DNA of 34,206 bases from Planctomycetaceae bacterium (GCA_002685935.1 NYZD01000120.1:1-34206); one strand, 5' to 3'; positions 24,605 to 33,971 are shown, counted from the stretch's first letter. Notes: generated by a model not told the origin, from the letters alone. Numbers and translations: made by a program.

Positions 24605-25558
24605 ATGATGTACCTGATACTCAGTGTCCTGGCGTTGGTCGGCTTCATGCAGGCCTTTCGCTATGCCCAGCATCGATCCGGAAGTGTGATGTTCGTCGCC
24701 GCGGTCAACTACACCGTCGCGGCGCTGATCAGCGTCATCGTGATGCTCACCGGTTCCGACGACCCCACGCAAGCACTGACCACGCCCGTCATCACGCTCG
24801 GGCTCGCCAACGGCATCAGCTATTTCCTGCATCTGCTGATCATCCTGGCATCATTCCGCCTCGCGGGTGTCGGCGTCACCTCGGCCATCCTCAGCACCGC
24901 CGTCATCATCCCCGTGCTCACCGCGCACCTGCTCTGGGACGACAAGGCCAACGCCTGGCAGTGGGCCGCCCTTGGGCTGCTGCCGATCGGCATGCTCCTG
25001 ATGCGCCCGCGCTCAGCCAACGGCATCCACCTCACCTGGAGAGCCGATGTTCTGTTGGTTCTCTTGTTCATCGGCGGGGGCGTAATTCAGACGATCCATA
25101 AGGCCATTGACGTCCAGTCTGCCGACGCCGGAGCAAGCCATGCCGCGGTTCGTCACGTTTACATCGCAGTGCTGTTCGTCACCACAGCGCTTTGTACGAT
25201 CGCATACGCGGTGGCGACCCGCGTGAAAGCGGACGTCGCCGGCACGGCCCTGGGCGCAATCATTGGCGCCATCAACGCCACCCTCACCGCGCTCATCCTG
25301 CTCGCCCTCAGTGTGATGTCAGCCGCGGTATACTTCCCGGTCAGCACCGCCGTCGTCGTCGCCTTGAACGTCATCATCTCATGGCTGTTCTGGCATGAAC
25401 GCATCACGCGCCGACAAGCCGTCGGCCTGATCGTCGCCGTGATCATTGTCGTCCTGGCGAACTTCGGGGGTGAAAACACCGATGATCCCAACGAGGCGGC
25501 GACCGGCGATAGCACACCGGCGCCCGATCCGAGCCTCCATGATGACACCGCCGACTGA
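24605..25558 (+). CDS. EamA/DMT-superfamily permease-like membrane protein
   Basis: A 317-residue integral membrane protein with about ten hydrophobic helices (for example YLILSVLALVGFMQAF, HLLIILASFRLAGVGV, STAVIIPVLTAHLLW, ending VGLIVAVIIVVLANFGG), the two-times-five-helix layout of drug/metabolite transporters. The middle of the first repeat (TSAILSTAVIIPVLTAHLLWDDKANAWQWAALGLLPIGMLLM) matches the EamA pattern in which a helix pair precedes a conserved E/D-x-x-x-x-x-Q. The exported or imported substrate is unknown. The start could be ATG 24605 or 24608. The stop at 25558 overlaps the start of the next gene (25539), so the two are co-expressed. It is divergent from nrfA. Confidence 0.75.
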   Translation: MMYLILSVLALVGFMQAFRYAQHRSGSVMFVAAVNYTVAALISVIVMLTGSDDPTQALTTPVITLGLANGISYFLHLLIILASFRLAGVGVTSAILSTAVIIPVLTAHLLWDDKANAWQWAALGLLPIGMLLMRPRSANGIHLTWRADVLLVLLFIGGGVIQTIHKAIDVQSADAGASHAAVRHVYIAVLFVTTALCTIAYAVATRVKADVAGTALGAIIGAINATLTALILLALSVMSAAVYFPVSTAVVVALNVIISWLFWHERITRRQAVGLIVAVIIVVLANFGGENTDDPNEAATGDSTPAPDPSLHDDTAD

Positions 25559-27455
25559 TCCCAACTGGCTCGATGACGCGATCCACGCCCTCGCGCAGGT
25601 GCGCGTCGGTGTCTTCGGTGATTTCTGTGTCGACGCCTATTGGCACATCGACCCTGATGCCTCGGAAATCTCCATCGAAACCGCGCTGCCCGTGCGGCGC
25701 GTGCAGCGACAGAACTACACGCTCGGCGGAGCCGCCAACGTCGCGGCGAACCTTGCCGCCCTGCGCGTTGCCAGGCTGGTGACCGTCGGCATGGTCGGCG
25801 ACGACCTGTTCGGCCGCGAACTGCTGAACATGCTCCGCACCATCGGCGCCGACGCGACCGACATGCTTAACATCCAGCCCGATTGGCAGACACCCGTCTA
25901 CGCCAAGCCTCACGTCACCGATGTCGAAGAGAATCGCATCGACTTTGGCGGCTTCAATCAGCTCAGTCATCACAGCATCGATGCCCTCGCCGACGCATTG
26001 GATCATGCCGCATCCCACTGCGATGTGATTGTGTTGAATCAGCAGGTGCCCGCCGGCATCAGCCCGCCCGCGATGATCCAACGCATCAATCAGATCGTCG
26101 ACGCCCATCCGGACTGCCGGTTCATCGTCGATGCCCGCGATCGACCGGGCCTGTATCGCGGCGTCTCGATGAAGCTCAACGCCCACGAGGCCGCGACACT
26201 ATCCGGAGATCCCCGTTCACCGGACGATGCCATCCCGCCAAGCGATGTGCACGCCATGGCGCAAGCGATCCACGCCGAACGCAAACAACCGATATACATC
26301 ACGCGCGGCGAGCACGGCATCGTCGCTGCCGACGACGCCGGCGTGCATACCGTGCCGGGCATCGCCGTAACCGGCCCGACCGACCCCGTCGGCGCCGGCG
26401 ATACCGCCCTCGCCGCCCTCGCCGCGGCGCTCGGCGCGAAGCTCGACACACTCACCGCCGCAACGCTCGCCAACATCGCCGCATCCATCACCGTCACCCA
26501 GCAGCGCACCACCGGCACCGCCACACCTGATGATCTGCGGCGCGTCGGGCCAACCCCCGAATACATCCACTTCCCGCTGCTCGCCGACGATCCCGCTCTC
26601 GCGCGCCGCTGGCGCCACACCACGATCGAGATCATCCGCGAACCGCCCACCAATCTCCGCATCGATCACGCCGTGTTTGATCACGACGGCACGCTCTCCA
26701 CCCTGCGCCACGGCTGGGCCGAAGCGTTGGAATCCATGATGGTGCGCACGATCCTCGGCCCACGCCTTAATGACGCCGACGGCGCCCTGCGACAGCGCAT
26801 CACCACCACGACCCGACAGTTCATCGAATACACCACCGGCGCGCAGACCCTCATCCAGATGCACGGCCTGGTCGATCTCGTCCATCAGTTCGGCCTCGTG
26901 CCGCCCGCCGATGTACTCGGCGCCGCCGAATACAAGAAGCGATACAACGTCGAGTTGATGAAGCTTGTCAACCGCCGCCTCGACCAAATCCGCCGCGGCG
27001 AGAAACACCCCAACGACTTCCGCATCTCCGGATCGCTCCCCCTGCTGCAAGCCCTGCACGACCGAGACGTGGAGCTGTCACTGGCCAGCGGAACCGATCA
27101 GCCCGACGCCGTCGCCGAAGCCGAAGCCCTCGAATACGCGCACCTTTTTGAAAGCCGCATCGTCGGCGCGATCGGAGATGTCCATTTTGATCCCAAACAG
27201 GTCGTCCTCGATCAGGCGCTCGGCGCCGACACCAACGCCACCGATCGATTCGTAACCTTCGGTGACGGCCCCGTGGAAATCCGACGCGCCCGACAACGCG
27301 GCGGCTACGCAGTCGGCATCGCCAGCGACGAAGAACATGCCGCCGGCCCCGACCTCGCCAAACGCCGACGTCTCATCCGCGCCGGCGCCGACGCCATCAT
27401 CAGCGATTTCACCGATCTCGACGCCCTGCTGCGTCTGTTGAATCTGGATCGGTAA
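25539..27455 (+). CDS. Bifunctional PfkB-type sugar kinase (RfaE1/HldE-like) fused to a HAD hydrolase
   Basis: A 638-residue cytoplasmic two-domain protein. Residues 1-340 are a PfkB/ribokinase-fold kinase of the HldE/RfaE1 type: GDFCVDAYW, SIETALPVRRV, GGAANVAANLAAL (63-75) and the anion-hole motif GPTDPVGAGDTA with catalytic Asp 288. Residues 370-638 are a HAD-superfamily phosphohydrolase: DHDGTLS (nucleophile Asp 381, acid Asp 383), LASGTD (motif II), DPKQVV (motif III) and FGDGPVEIRRA (motif IV). HldE normally fuses the kinase to a nucleotidyltransferase; here a HAD domain occupies that place. A kinase next to its opposing or next-step phosphatase (as in heptose 7-P kinase and GmhB phosphatase) is one reading; regulation by removal of the product is another. 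The start overlaps the permease stop (ATG 25539 or 25542), so the substrate may be what that permease carries. Function is inferred only. Confidence 0.85.
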   Translation: MMTPPTDPNWLDDAIHALAQVRVGVFGDFCVDAYWHIDPDASEISIETALPVRRVQRQNYTLGGAANVAANLAALRVARLVTVGMVGDDLFGRELLNMLRTIGADATDMLNIQPDWQTPVYAKPHVTDVEENRIDFGGFNQLSHHSIDALADALDHAASHCDVIVLNQQVPAGISPPAMIQRINQIVDAHPDCRFIVDARDRPGLYRGVSMKLNAHEAATLSGDPRSPDDAIPPSDVHAMAQAIHAERKQPIYITRGEHGIVAADDAGVHTVPGIAVTGPTDPVGAGDTALAALAAALGAKLDTLTAATLANIAASITVTQQRTTGTATPDDLRRVGPTPEYIHFPLLADDPALARRWRHTTIEIIREPPTNLRIDHAVFDHDGTLSTLRHGWAEALESMMVRTILGPRLNDADGALRQRITTTTRQFIEYTTGAQTLIQMHGLVDLVHQFGLVPPADVLGAAEYKKRYNVELMKLVNRRLDQIRRGEKHPNDFRISGSLPLLQALHDRDVELSLASGTDQPDAVAEAEALEYAHLFESRIVGAIGDVHFDPKQVVLDQALGADTNATDRFVTFGDGPVEIRRARQRGGYAVGIASDEEHAAGPDLAKRRRLIRAGADAIISDFTDLDALLRLLNLDR

Positions 27456-27475
27456 ACCGCACGCGACCAACCGCC

Positions 27476-30400
27476 CTAATCCAGATCAATCAGAATCATG
27501 TCCGTGATGCTCAGCGGCAGTCGCAACGTCAGCCGATCGCCGCGAATCCGAAACTCCAGTTCTCCCTGCTCGACGGAGCGGACCCGAACAGCCTGACCAA
27601 CATCTCGGATGCTGACCCACAACGTCTCGATCGGCTCGCCCGTGAAATTCATCAGCGGCACCGCGAGCCGGCGCTTCGGTTCCGTCGTTTCAATGACCGT
27701 CATTTCAACCAGCCCATTGCTGCACCTGACCGGCCGGACAAGATCCGTCGGCAGATGCTGGTCGACGATCAGATGTCGGTAATCACGATTCATCTCCGTC
27801 GGCAGAAAATGCGTGAACGCATCGTCGCTCGACCCACGATCCACGGGTCGATTCGGCAAGCCGCTCTTCAAATACGCCTGACCGGGCAGGAATCCGACCA
27901 ACATCGCCCGACCCTCGCCATGCTCTTTGACGACAATCGCCGGCGAGTCATCGTCAAACGTCGCGATCGCCCGCCCGTCATCAACCGTGAGCTGCTGCTT
28001 CCACACGATCACCGGCACGCGCTCATCAAGTTTCTTAGTGACGGTCGCGCTCCTCCGTCGGCCCGCGACCTCCCAATGACACAAAGCCTGATCAAACGGC
28101 TCATACCCCGGCAAATCCTGCTTACTCAAGAACGGCTTGTTCTCCTCCAGCAGATACTTCAACAGATTCGGATCCTGAATCATCCGCTGCGACTTCACGC
28201 CGTAAAGCTCATTCGCTTCGGGGTTCGGCTGATTGAATTCATTGAGGAACCCGCCGCCCACGTGTGCGATCAGCGTGCCCCCCGCCTCCACCCACTGCCG
28301 TAATGCCGACACCGTGTCCGAATGCATCCACTGCTGCGTGACGTAGATCACCTTGTAATCGCTCGCCAGCCCGTCGATCACGTCATCCTCGGATAGAAAG
28401 TCCACCGGCACCTGCGAATGACGCAGCGCATAATAAATCGCCTTCCGTTCATTGTTGTGCATCGCGAAATTGGAGTTCGTCGCGCCGGTCATGACGTCAT
28501 CCACACTCGACAGCAGCAGCCCCACCTGCGCCGGCCGCACCTTCCCGTCCATCACGTAATCTTCAAACACCCCCGCATCGTGCGTGCAGTCGTAGACCGC
28601 CCGCCACATCGCCAGATCATCGGTCGCGATGTAATTCTCCGTTGCACCCGACGCCAGCGGCGACGCGCAGAAATAATTGATCATCGTCGCGCCGTGCGCC
28701 ACCGCCGTGTAGAACGACAACCGGAAATCACGCGGCGTGTTCCCCGGACTGTGCGGCATCACGTACATGTGAATCGGATTGTCGTGATACTTCGCACCGG
28801 CGCGGAATCCGCTCGTCAGATAGCCCATCACCTGCACGCTGAATTCCGGAATCTGCCAGATGTAGTCCTCACTCCACGGCATCGACATCGCACCGATCTT
28901 GAACGGGCGGATGTAATCCAGCTCACTCACCAGATAATTCGAATGCGGCGAGTAATTCGCCCCGGTCAATACACCATGGTCGGCGTAGTAGGCCGTGCCT
29001 TTGGCATAGTGGGCGCCGCCCTTTTCCTTGGCGCAAAGCTGCGAATAGTAGTAAAGCGGATTGGTCGGGTCGGTCGTGTAGACCACCGGACCCGCCCACT
29101 CGCCGGAATGGCGGTAATCGAAAAACTGCTCGAACTCATCCGAGCCCGGCCGAATCGGCGGCAGGTGAATCTCATCACCGTAACTCACCACGTAAAGATC
29201 ATCCCACCCGCCTTCGTGCTTGCTCACCTGCTCGTCGATCGCCGACGGGCTCGGATCGCCCCAGTGCGTGATCAACGTCCGCTTCGCGTTCCGCACCAGC
29301 GTCGTGTTGTCACCCAGCGCTCTGATCAGCGCTCGACCTTCGGGGTAGTCCGGCGTATTACCAAACCCGCCGATGTTGTAGATATAGAATCGATCCGGCA
29401 CGCGGCCGCGCTTCGGGAACTTTCCAACCTGTTCGGTCAGCCACGTCAATGCTTCAGGCACGGTGCGGATGACCGGCTCGCCCAGCAGATCGCCCATGCG
29501 GGCGCGCAGCACATCGTTCGGCGCCATCACGCCGGGTATCTCAAACAACGTCTTCCCGTCGACCGTCATCTTCTTCACCGATCGCAACCCGCCGCGACCG
29601 TCCGGGATCGCAAACTCCAGATCCACGGGGCACGGCGGATCGAACATCCAGCCATAGTTGTGCAGCCCATCCATCAGTTGGCCCACGGGAACCCAACCCG
29701 ACGTCTGCCCCGGCTGAAGCTGATCCGCCGCCGTCGGCTCGTGGTCCGCCGCATGACGCGGCGCGACGTGCTCCGCATCCACCGCGTCCACGCGCGGCCC
29801 GGCATGGGCATACCCCGCCGTATCATCGATGTAACCCGACGCCATCACCCGGATCGGCTGCCAGTCCCGCAGATGCACCGAATAAGGCGAATGCTGACCG
29901 CCCGAATAAGGATTGAACTGCGGAATCACGTCCTCGTCGCCGCGATTCGTCACCCGCGCATACAGATCACCCGCCTGCGTCAGCCAGCCGTCCAGCTCCA
30001 CATACGTCCGGGCGGCCGGATTCTGACGCTGCGCCTCGCGCCCCGCCTCATCATCAGTCAGACAGATCAAATCCACGTGGCGCTTCGCCGTGCCCAGGAC
30101 CGGTGTCCGCGTCGCGTCCTCCTCCTGATTCCGCGCGATCAATCGGATTGTCGCCGCTCCCGCCGTCAGCGTCGCCCGACCGCCTTCCTGCCAGACCAGG
30201 TTGTCCGTCGCGCCCCAGAAGAACCGCGGCATTGGGATCCGCCGACCTTCCGGGTCCGTCGATCCCGTGCAGCCCCAGATTTTGTCGTCATCGGGCCGAC
30301 CGAACGCCTCGCGATGCACGACGCGGCCCCCTTGCTCGATCTCCACGTCAAACGCCACGGCAAAGTTGTACGGATGTTCGTACCGAGCCAGCACCTCGAA

Positions 30401-30688
30401 CGATCCGTCGTACGGAATCGTCACCACCTGTTCGGCGATCGCGACCGCATCGTCCGCCATCTGCGCCGGGGCCCCCAGACATCCCATCCGCGACAGGAAC
30501 GTCAGCGCAAACGTCGACGCATAGTAATTCTCCCGGAACGGCCCCACCCGCCAGTCGCCCTGCACGACCGTGAAATCCTCCGCCTCAGCAATCAGACGCA
30601 CCGGCGCATCCTGCGCCATCGCAGGCGGCGCAACCCCAATCAACATCAGTCCGATCAAGGTGACGATCATGAATCGTTCAAATTGCAT
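27476..30688 (-). CDS. Large exported glycosidase-like protein (GH42/beta-galactosidase-like architecture)
   Basis: A 1070-residue exported protein. The N-terminus MQFERFMIVTLIGLMLIGVAPPAMA is a signal peptide with an AMA cleavage site. Residues about 25-190 look like a carbohydrate-binding beta-sandwich; residues about 420-700 read as a TIM-barrel (RVPDRFYIYNIGGFGN, LYVVSYGDEIHLPP, YTAVAHGATMINYFC); residues about 720-870 resemble the glutamine-amidotransferase-like trimerisation domain of GH42 enzymes (VGLLLSSVDDV, VIYVTQQWMHSD, LRQWVEAGGTLIAHVGGGF). The C-terminal 200 residues form a further beta domain. Catalytic Glu residues are not assigned. ATG 30688 is preferred: GAGGGA lies just upstream at a normal spacing. 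It is the third gene of a minus-strand unit, 38 bases after a PhyH-like gene, and would degrade a glycan outside the cytoplasm. Confidence 0.7.
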   Translation of the reverse strand: MQFERFMIVTLIGLMLIGVAPPAMAQDAPVRLIAEAEDFTVVQGDWRVGPFRENYYASTFALTFLSRMGCLGAPAQMADDAVAIAEQVVTIPYDGSFEVLARYEHPYNFAVAFDVEIEQGGRVVHREAFGRPDDDKIWGCTGSTDPEGRRIPMPRFFWGATDNLVWQEGGRATLTAGAATIRLIARNQEEDATRTPVLGTAKRHVDLICLTDDEAGREAQRQNPAARTYVELDGWLTQAGDLYARVTNRGDEDVIPQFNPYSGGQHSPYSVHLRDWQPIRVMASGYIDDTAGYAHAGPRVDAVDAEHVAPRHAADHEPTAADQLQPGQTSGWVPVGQLMDGLHNYGWMFDPPCPVDLEFAIPDGRGGLRSVKKMTVDGKTLFEIPGVMAPNDVLRARMGDLLGEPVIRTVPEALTWLTEQVGKFPKRGRVPDRFYIYNIGGFGNTPDYPEGRALIRALGDNTTLVRNAKRTLITHWGDPSPSAIDEQVSKHEGGWDDLYVVSYGDEIHLPPIRPGSDEFEQFFDYRHSGEWAGPVVYTTDPTNPLYYYSQLCAKEKGGAHYAKGTAYYADHGVLTGANYSPHSNYLVSELDYIRPFKIGAMSMPWSEDYIWQIPEFSVQVMGYLTSGFRAGAKYHDNPIHMYVMPHSPGNTPRDFRLSFYTAVAHGATMINYFCASPLASGATENYIATDDLAMWRAVYDCTHDAGVFEDYVMDGKVRPAQVGLLLSSVDDVMTGATNSNFAMHNNERKAIYYALRHSQVPVDFLSEDDVIDGLASDYKVIYVTQQWMHSDTVSALRQWVEAGGTLIAHVGGGFLNEFNQPNPEANELYGVKSQRMIQDPNLLKYLLEENKPFLSKQDLPGYEPFDQALCHWEVAGRRRSATVTKKLDERVPVIVWKQQLTVDDGRAIATFDDDSPAIVVKEHGEGRAMLVGFLPGQAYLKSGLPNRPVDRGSSDDAFTHFLPTEMNRDYRHLIVDQHLPTDLVRPVRCSNGLVEMTVIETTEPKRRLAVPLMNFTGEPIETLWVSIRDVGQAVRVRSVEQGELEFRIRGDRLTLRLPLSITDMILIDLD

Positions 30689-30726
30689 AGTCATTCCCTC
30701 ACGTAATCTTTGCCTGTGTGACACCT

Positions 30727-31482
30727 CTACGCCTTCACCACAATCTCACGTTTGTCAACATACGGCGGCTGAAGAATCAATCGCTGCCGCTCGGTCAAAC
30801 CTGAAACACCATCAGACATCGGCCGCCCCGCCCACTGCATGTAATGCGGACAATACTTCAACAACACCGCGCGGCGCTCGGCCCCGGTGTGCGTCCACGC
30901 CGCCGTGCCGTGCGTCAGTGACTCGGTGAACAATCCCGCATCACCCGCCGCAAGCGGCACGTTCGCCACCAGGGGATTATCTTCCGGACGCATCATTTCC
31001 GCCGGCGTCGGATACAGCGCCTTGTGCGAACCCGGAATGCAGATGAATCCCCCCGCGCCCGGCGGCGTGTCGCTCAACGCAAAGCTCGCCACAATCAACC
31101 CATTGTGCATCTTCGCGCCGTGCGTCACATAAAAACACGCGTGATGAAACATGCCCGCAACGTGATGCAGATTGCCCGCCGGCAAATCACCATCGCCGGT
31201 CGCGCGCATCGCCATGCCGTACGCATGATCCAGCCGAAACCGCTCGCCGAGTATCTCCTGCAACAGAGGCATGATCGTTGGATGATCGATCAACTCCCGC
31301 CAGTCGTCCCCCCATCCAAAGAAATCGCCGAACCGGTATTCAAGCGATCCATCCTCCGGTGAAGTCACCGCGTGCGCCGCCATATCCGCCGACATCCGCG
31401 CCACGCGCGCCGTATCCAGCACGCCCGGCACCACCAGGTAACCATTCAAATCAAATAAATACCGCTGCTCGTCGCTCAACAT
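30727..31482 (-). CDS. Phytanoyl-CoA dioxygenase (PhyH)-like protein
   Basis: A 251-residue non-haem iron/2-oxoglutarate-dioxygenase-like protein that begins MLSDEQRYLFDLNGYLVVPGVLD, the usual PhyH opening. The middle has HHACFYVTHGAKMHNG, followed by GAGGFICIPGSHKALYP, the usual GxxxxxPGSHK turn, and the C-terminal block GDAGLFTESLTHGTAAW carries the likely distal iron His; Arg in AERRAVLLKY would hold 2-oxoglutarate. The proximal HxD pair is not obvious. ATG 31482 has GAGGAG 9 bases upstream. The upstream sialidase-like gene stops at 31496, 13 bases away, and the glycosidase starts 38 bases downstream, so the three are one transcript. Substrate unknown; a paralogue opens the window. Confidence 0.82.
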   Translation of the reverse strand: MLSDEQRYLFDLNGYLVVPGVLDTARVARMSADMAAHAVTSPEDGSLEYRFGDFFGWGDDWRELIDHPTIMPLLQEILGERFRLDHAYGMAMRATGDGDLPAGNLHHVAGMFHHACFYVTHGAKMHNGLIVASFALSDTPPGAGGFICIPGSHKALYPTPAEMMRPEDNPLVANVPLAAGDAGLFTESLTHGTAAWTHTGAERRAVLLKYCPHYMQWAGRPMSDGVSGLTERQRLILQPPYVDKREIVVKA

Positions 31483-31495
31483 GACCGCGATCTCC

Positions 31496-32599
31496 TCACG
31501 TGGTCCGCAACCGCACCCAGCGAATGTTATTGACACAATCCTCAGTGCACCAGAACACCGCGAACACCTCGCCGTTGGACAGCAGCGTCGAGCTTGGAAA
31601 TCCGAACTTCAACGCGCTCAGTTCATCGCCGCCCGTATCGACACCGCGCATCGCCGACGTCGCGCCCTGCCAGACGGGCGCTTCATCCTGATTGATCCAA
31701 TCATCGCCGTCGATCTCGCTGACGTTCGCCCAAAGCCCCGACCGCTCCGCGTGGCGGTACAGGCACAGAATGCGGCCATCGTTCAGGCGCGTCAGCTTCG
31801 CCGTCTCACCGTTAAACCCGCACGCGCGCGGCTCGTCAAACGTTCTGCCGTCGGCGCTGATCGCAAAGTGATTCGGAACACTGCGCCCGCTCGGCTCGTG
31901 ATACCGCCAACAGATCGCCAGCAGACGACCGTCCGCCAGTTCGATCATCGATTGTTCCCAATGAAACACGCCGTTGGCGTAATCATCCATCACCTCCAGG
32001 TGGTCGCCCCAGGTCGCGCCCTGATCCTCAGACACCACCGCGATCGCCCGCATGCCGCCCGCCGCGTCGCCGTTCCAGTCGCGCCACGTCGCCGCCGGCC
32101 AAAGCCACCGCCCATCACGCAGAGCCATCGGCGCATGGCAGACCTCAAACGCCGGCCCCACCAGCGGCATCTTCACAATCTGCGCCACCCCCCACGTGCG
32201 CCCGCCGTCCGCGCTACGCGTGCGGATCACGTCCATCTCACCCATGCCCAGCGACTCATGATTGATGATCCCCGCTTCCGGATCGTCTCGGTACATCAGC
32301 CCGCCCATGCCGAACAACTCGCCGTTGTCCATCAAACCCACGCGCACCGAATGCGAGGTCGCCCGCTCGCAGACCGGCTCGGCCAGCATCCGCTGCGGAT
32401 CAGACCACGTGCGCCCCTCGTCATCGGAATGCGCAAAGGACGTGCGGTAGTCCAGCGATTCCACCGCCTGCCCGATATCGAACGTCGCCACCAGCCGCCC
32501 GTCTCCCAGATGATTGACACACGGATGCCACGTGTGCGCCGCACGCAGGTACGGCTTGGGGTTCCGCCAAACCAGGCCGGTATCAACGATTTCAATCAC
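31496..32599 (-). CDS. Sialidase-like BNR/Asp-box protein, second copy
   Basis: A 367-residue protein with Asp-box motifs (SDDEGRTW, SADGGRTW, SEDQGATW) and repeated D-G-R-L/I-L/W-A/C strand ends (DGRLVATF, DGRWLWPAA, DGRLLAICW, DGRILCLY), giving a six-bladed propeller. No signal peptide is seen. It is more divergent in sequence than, but structurally like, the protein at 13942-15261. The start GTG 32599 (with GGAG about 9 bases upstream) makes the protein begin MIEIVDTGLV and leaves a 158-base divergent promoter region; an in-frame ATG at 32701 is an alternative that would leave only 56 bases. It is first in the unit sialidase/PhyH/glycosidase. The substrate is not known; true sialidase activity is not claimed. 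Confidence 0.72.
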   Translation of the reverse strand: MIEIVDTGLVWRNPKPYLRAAHTWHPCVNHLGDGRLVATFDIGQAVESLDYRTSFAHSDDEGRTWSDPQRMLAEPVCERATSHSVRVGLMDNGELFGMGGLMYRDDPEAGIINHESLGMGEMDVIRTRSADGGRTWGVAQIVKMPLVGPAFEVCHAPMALRDGRWLWPAATWRDWNGDAAGGMRAIAVVSEDQGATWGDHLEVMDDYANGVFHWEQSMIELADGRLLAICWRYHEPSGRSVPNHFAISADGRTFDEPRACGFNGETAKLTRLNDGRILCLYRHAERSGLWANVSEIDGDDWINQDEAPVWQGATSAMRGVDTGGDELSALKFGFPSSTLLSNGEVFAVFWCTEDCVNNIRWVRLRTT

Positions 32600-32757
32600 G
32601 CTTAGAACACTCCGGTTCGTCCGCACGTACGATCCATCATCATACCTTGGGTGGCTCAACGGGCTATTGGTGACCGCCCGCGCATCGTGGTAGCCTGACA
32701 TGGGGCAGCAAATCAACTGGGGGTCGAACGACCGATACCCGGAAAGGATCAACCATC

Positions 32758-33327
32758 ATGATCGCCGATCGAATCAATCGCTGGATGGTCAATATGACGA
32801 TATGCATGGCGCTCGCATGGGGTGCCGGCTGCAGTGAGCGTGAGCCCGAACCCCAGGCGCCCGATTCGTCGCCCACGACGACGGCCGATGAGGTCAGCAA
32901 GCTGCTGCCTCAGGACGTGCCCACCACGCAGCCCGGCGACGAGCCGGTCACGTTCGATGACGTCAAACGCGATGTCGGCCAGGCCGCCAAGACCACCCTC
33001 ACACTCGCCGACCAAACCAAGGACCAGGTCGTCGCGGCGACCAAATCAAAGCTGGACCTGCTCAAGTCAAAGCTGAATGACGCCAAAGCCCTCGCCGCCG
33101 CTAAAGGCGCCCAAGCCAAGGCAAAGTTCGATGAACTCAAGGCCGATGCCGATGTCAAACTGGATCAGGCCAAGGTCAAGATGACCGAGTTACAGGAATC
33201 CAGCGGCGAGGCGTGGCAGTCGCTCAAAGCCGGACTGTTCAAGGCCGTGGTCGAGGTCGAGCAGGCCGTGGGCGAAGCCGCCGAAGCATTCGGCGATGAT
33301 GAAGCGGACACAGGAACTGATGAGTGA
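32758..33327 (+). CDS. Coiled-coil lipoprotein, unknown function
   Basis: A 189-residue protein. Residues 1-25 form a type II signal region (hydrophobic segment TICMALAWGAGC, Cys 25 as probable lipidation site, a slightly imperfect lipobox), then a Pro/Thr-rich linker to about residue 58. Residues 65-170 are Ala/Lys/Asp-rich with heptad-like Leu, Val and Ala and no Pro (KTTLTLADQTKDQVVAATK, KLDLLKSKLNDAKALAAAK), a strong amphipathic/coiled-coil helix pattern, and the tail is acidic. It may be an outer-membrane or periplasmic structural lipoprotein similar in plan to apolipoprotein-like bacterial helices. AAAGGA lies about 11 bases before ATG 32758. It is divergent from the sialidase-like unit and ends 50 bases before the convergent TetR gene. 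Confidence 0.7.
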   Translation: MIADRINRWMVNMTICMALAWGAGCSEREPEPQAPDSSPTTTADEVSKLLPQDVPTTQPGDEPVTFDDVKRDVGQAAKTTLTLADQTKDQVVAATKSKLDLLKSKLNDAKALAAAKGAQAKAKFDELKADADVKLDQAKVKMTELQESSGEAWQSLKAGLFKAVVEVEQAVGEAAEAFGDDEADTGTDE

Positions 33328-33377
33328 TGCCGGTCAGCCGTGAACCCCGGCCGACGATCTCCGCCGCCCCGAATTCA

Positions 33378-33971
33378 TCAGCCCGTCATCGACGTTCCCA
33401 CCGCCGCGACACCAGCTGTCGCGTGGCGGATCAGTGTCTCCGCCGCGGCACGGGCCTGGGCGACCACGTCCTTGCGACCGAGGTGAGCCTGCACGAACAC
33501 GCCCTCCGCCAGCAGGCAGATCTGAATCGTCAACGAATCCGGATCCGCCACCCCCGCTTCCGCGGCGATGCCTGAGACGTAACGATGCAGCAGCCGCGTG
33601 TGCTCCGCAACCGCCACGTTCACCGGATGGTCAGGTTCCGAGAACTCGCCCGATGCCAGGATAAACGGGCATCCGCTGAACTCCTCGTTGTGAATGCATT
33701 CATCCACCAGATCCAGAATCCTCATCAAACGACCGGCCGGATCGCTGGCCCGCGCCTCCAACTCCGTCATGAACCAGTGCCGAAACCGCTCATCCGATCG
33801 GCGAATCGCCGCGAGGATCAGTTCGTCCTTCGACTTGAAATGCCGGTAGAGCGTCATCTTCGCCACCCCCGACGCCTGAACCACAGCATCCACGCCCGTC
33901 GCGTGAAATCCATCTCGGCAAAACAGCTTCATCGCCGTTTCGATAATCTGGTCACGTCGTGATTCGCTCAT
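33378..33971 (-). CDS. TetR/AcrR-family transcriptional regulator
   Basis: A 197-residue regulator. Residues 1-60 show the typical TetR DNA-binding domain: SESRRDQIIETAMKLFCRDGFHATGVDAVVQASGVAKMTLYRHFKSKDELILAAI, with the helix-turn-helix at about residues 26-48. The C-terminal domain (residues 70-197, with EEFSGCPFI) is all-helical and binds the ligand, which is unknown. The nearest downstream-oriented targets cannot be told; an autoregulatory role is suggested by the palindrome that covers its promoter. It converges with the lipoprotein gene that ends at 33327. Confidence 0.93.
   Translation of the reverse strand: MSESRRDQIIETAMKLFCRDGFHATGVDAVVQASGVAKMTLYRHFKSKDELILAAIRRSDERFRHWFMTELEARASDPAGRLMRILDLVDECIHNEEFSGCPFILASGEFSEPDHPVNVAVAEHTRLLHRYVSGIAAEAGVADPDSLTIQICLLAEGVFVQAHLGRKDVVAQARAAAETLIRHATAGVAAVGTSMTG

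Noticed and set aside
28418-30706. Plus-strand open frame of about 760 codons
   Set aside because: It is antisense to the exported glycosidase and its product is dominated by Arg, His and Ile with no family features.
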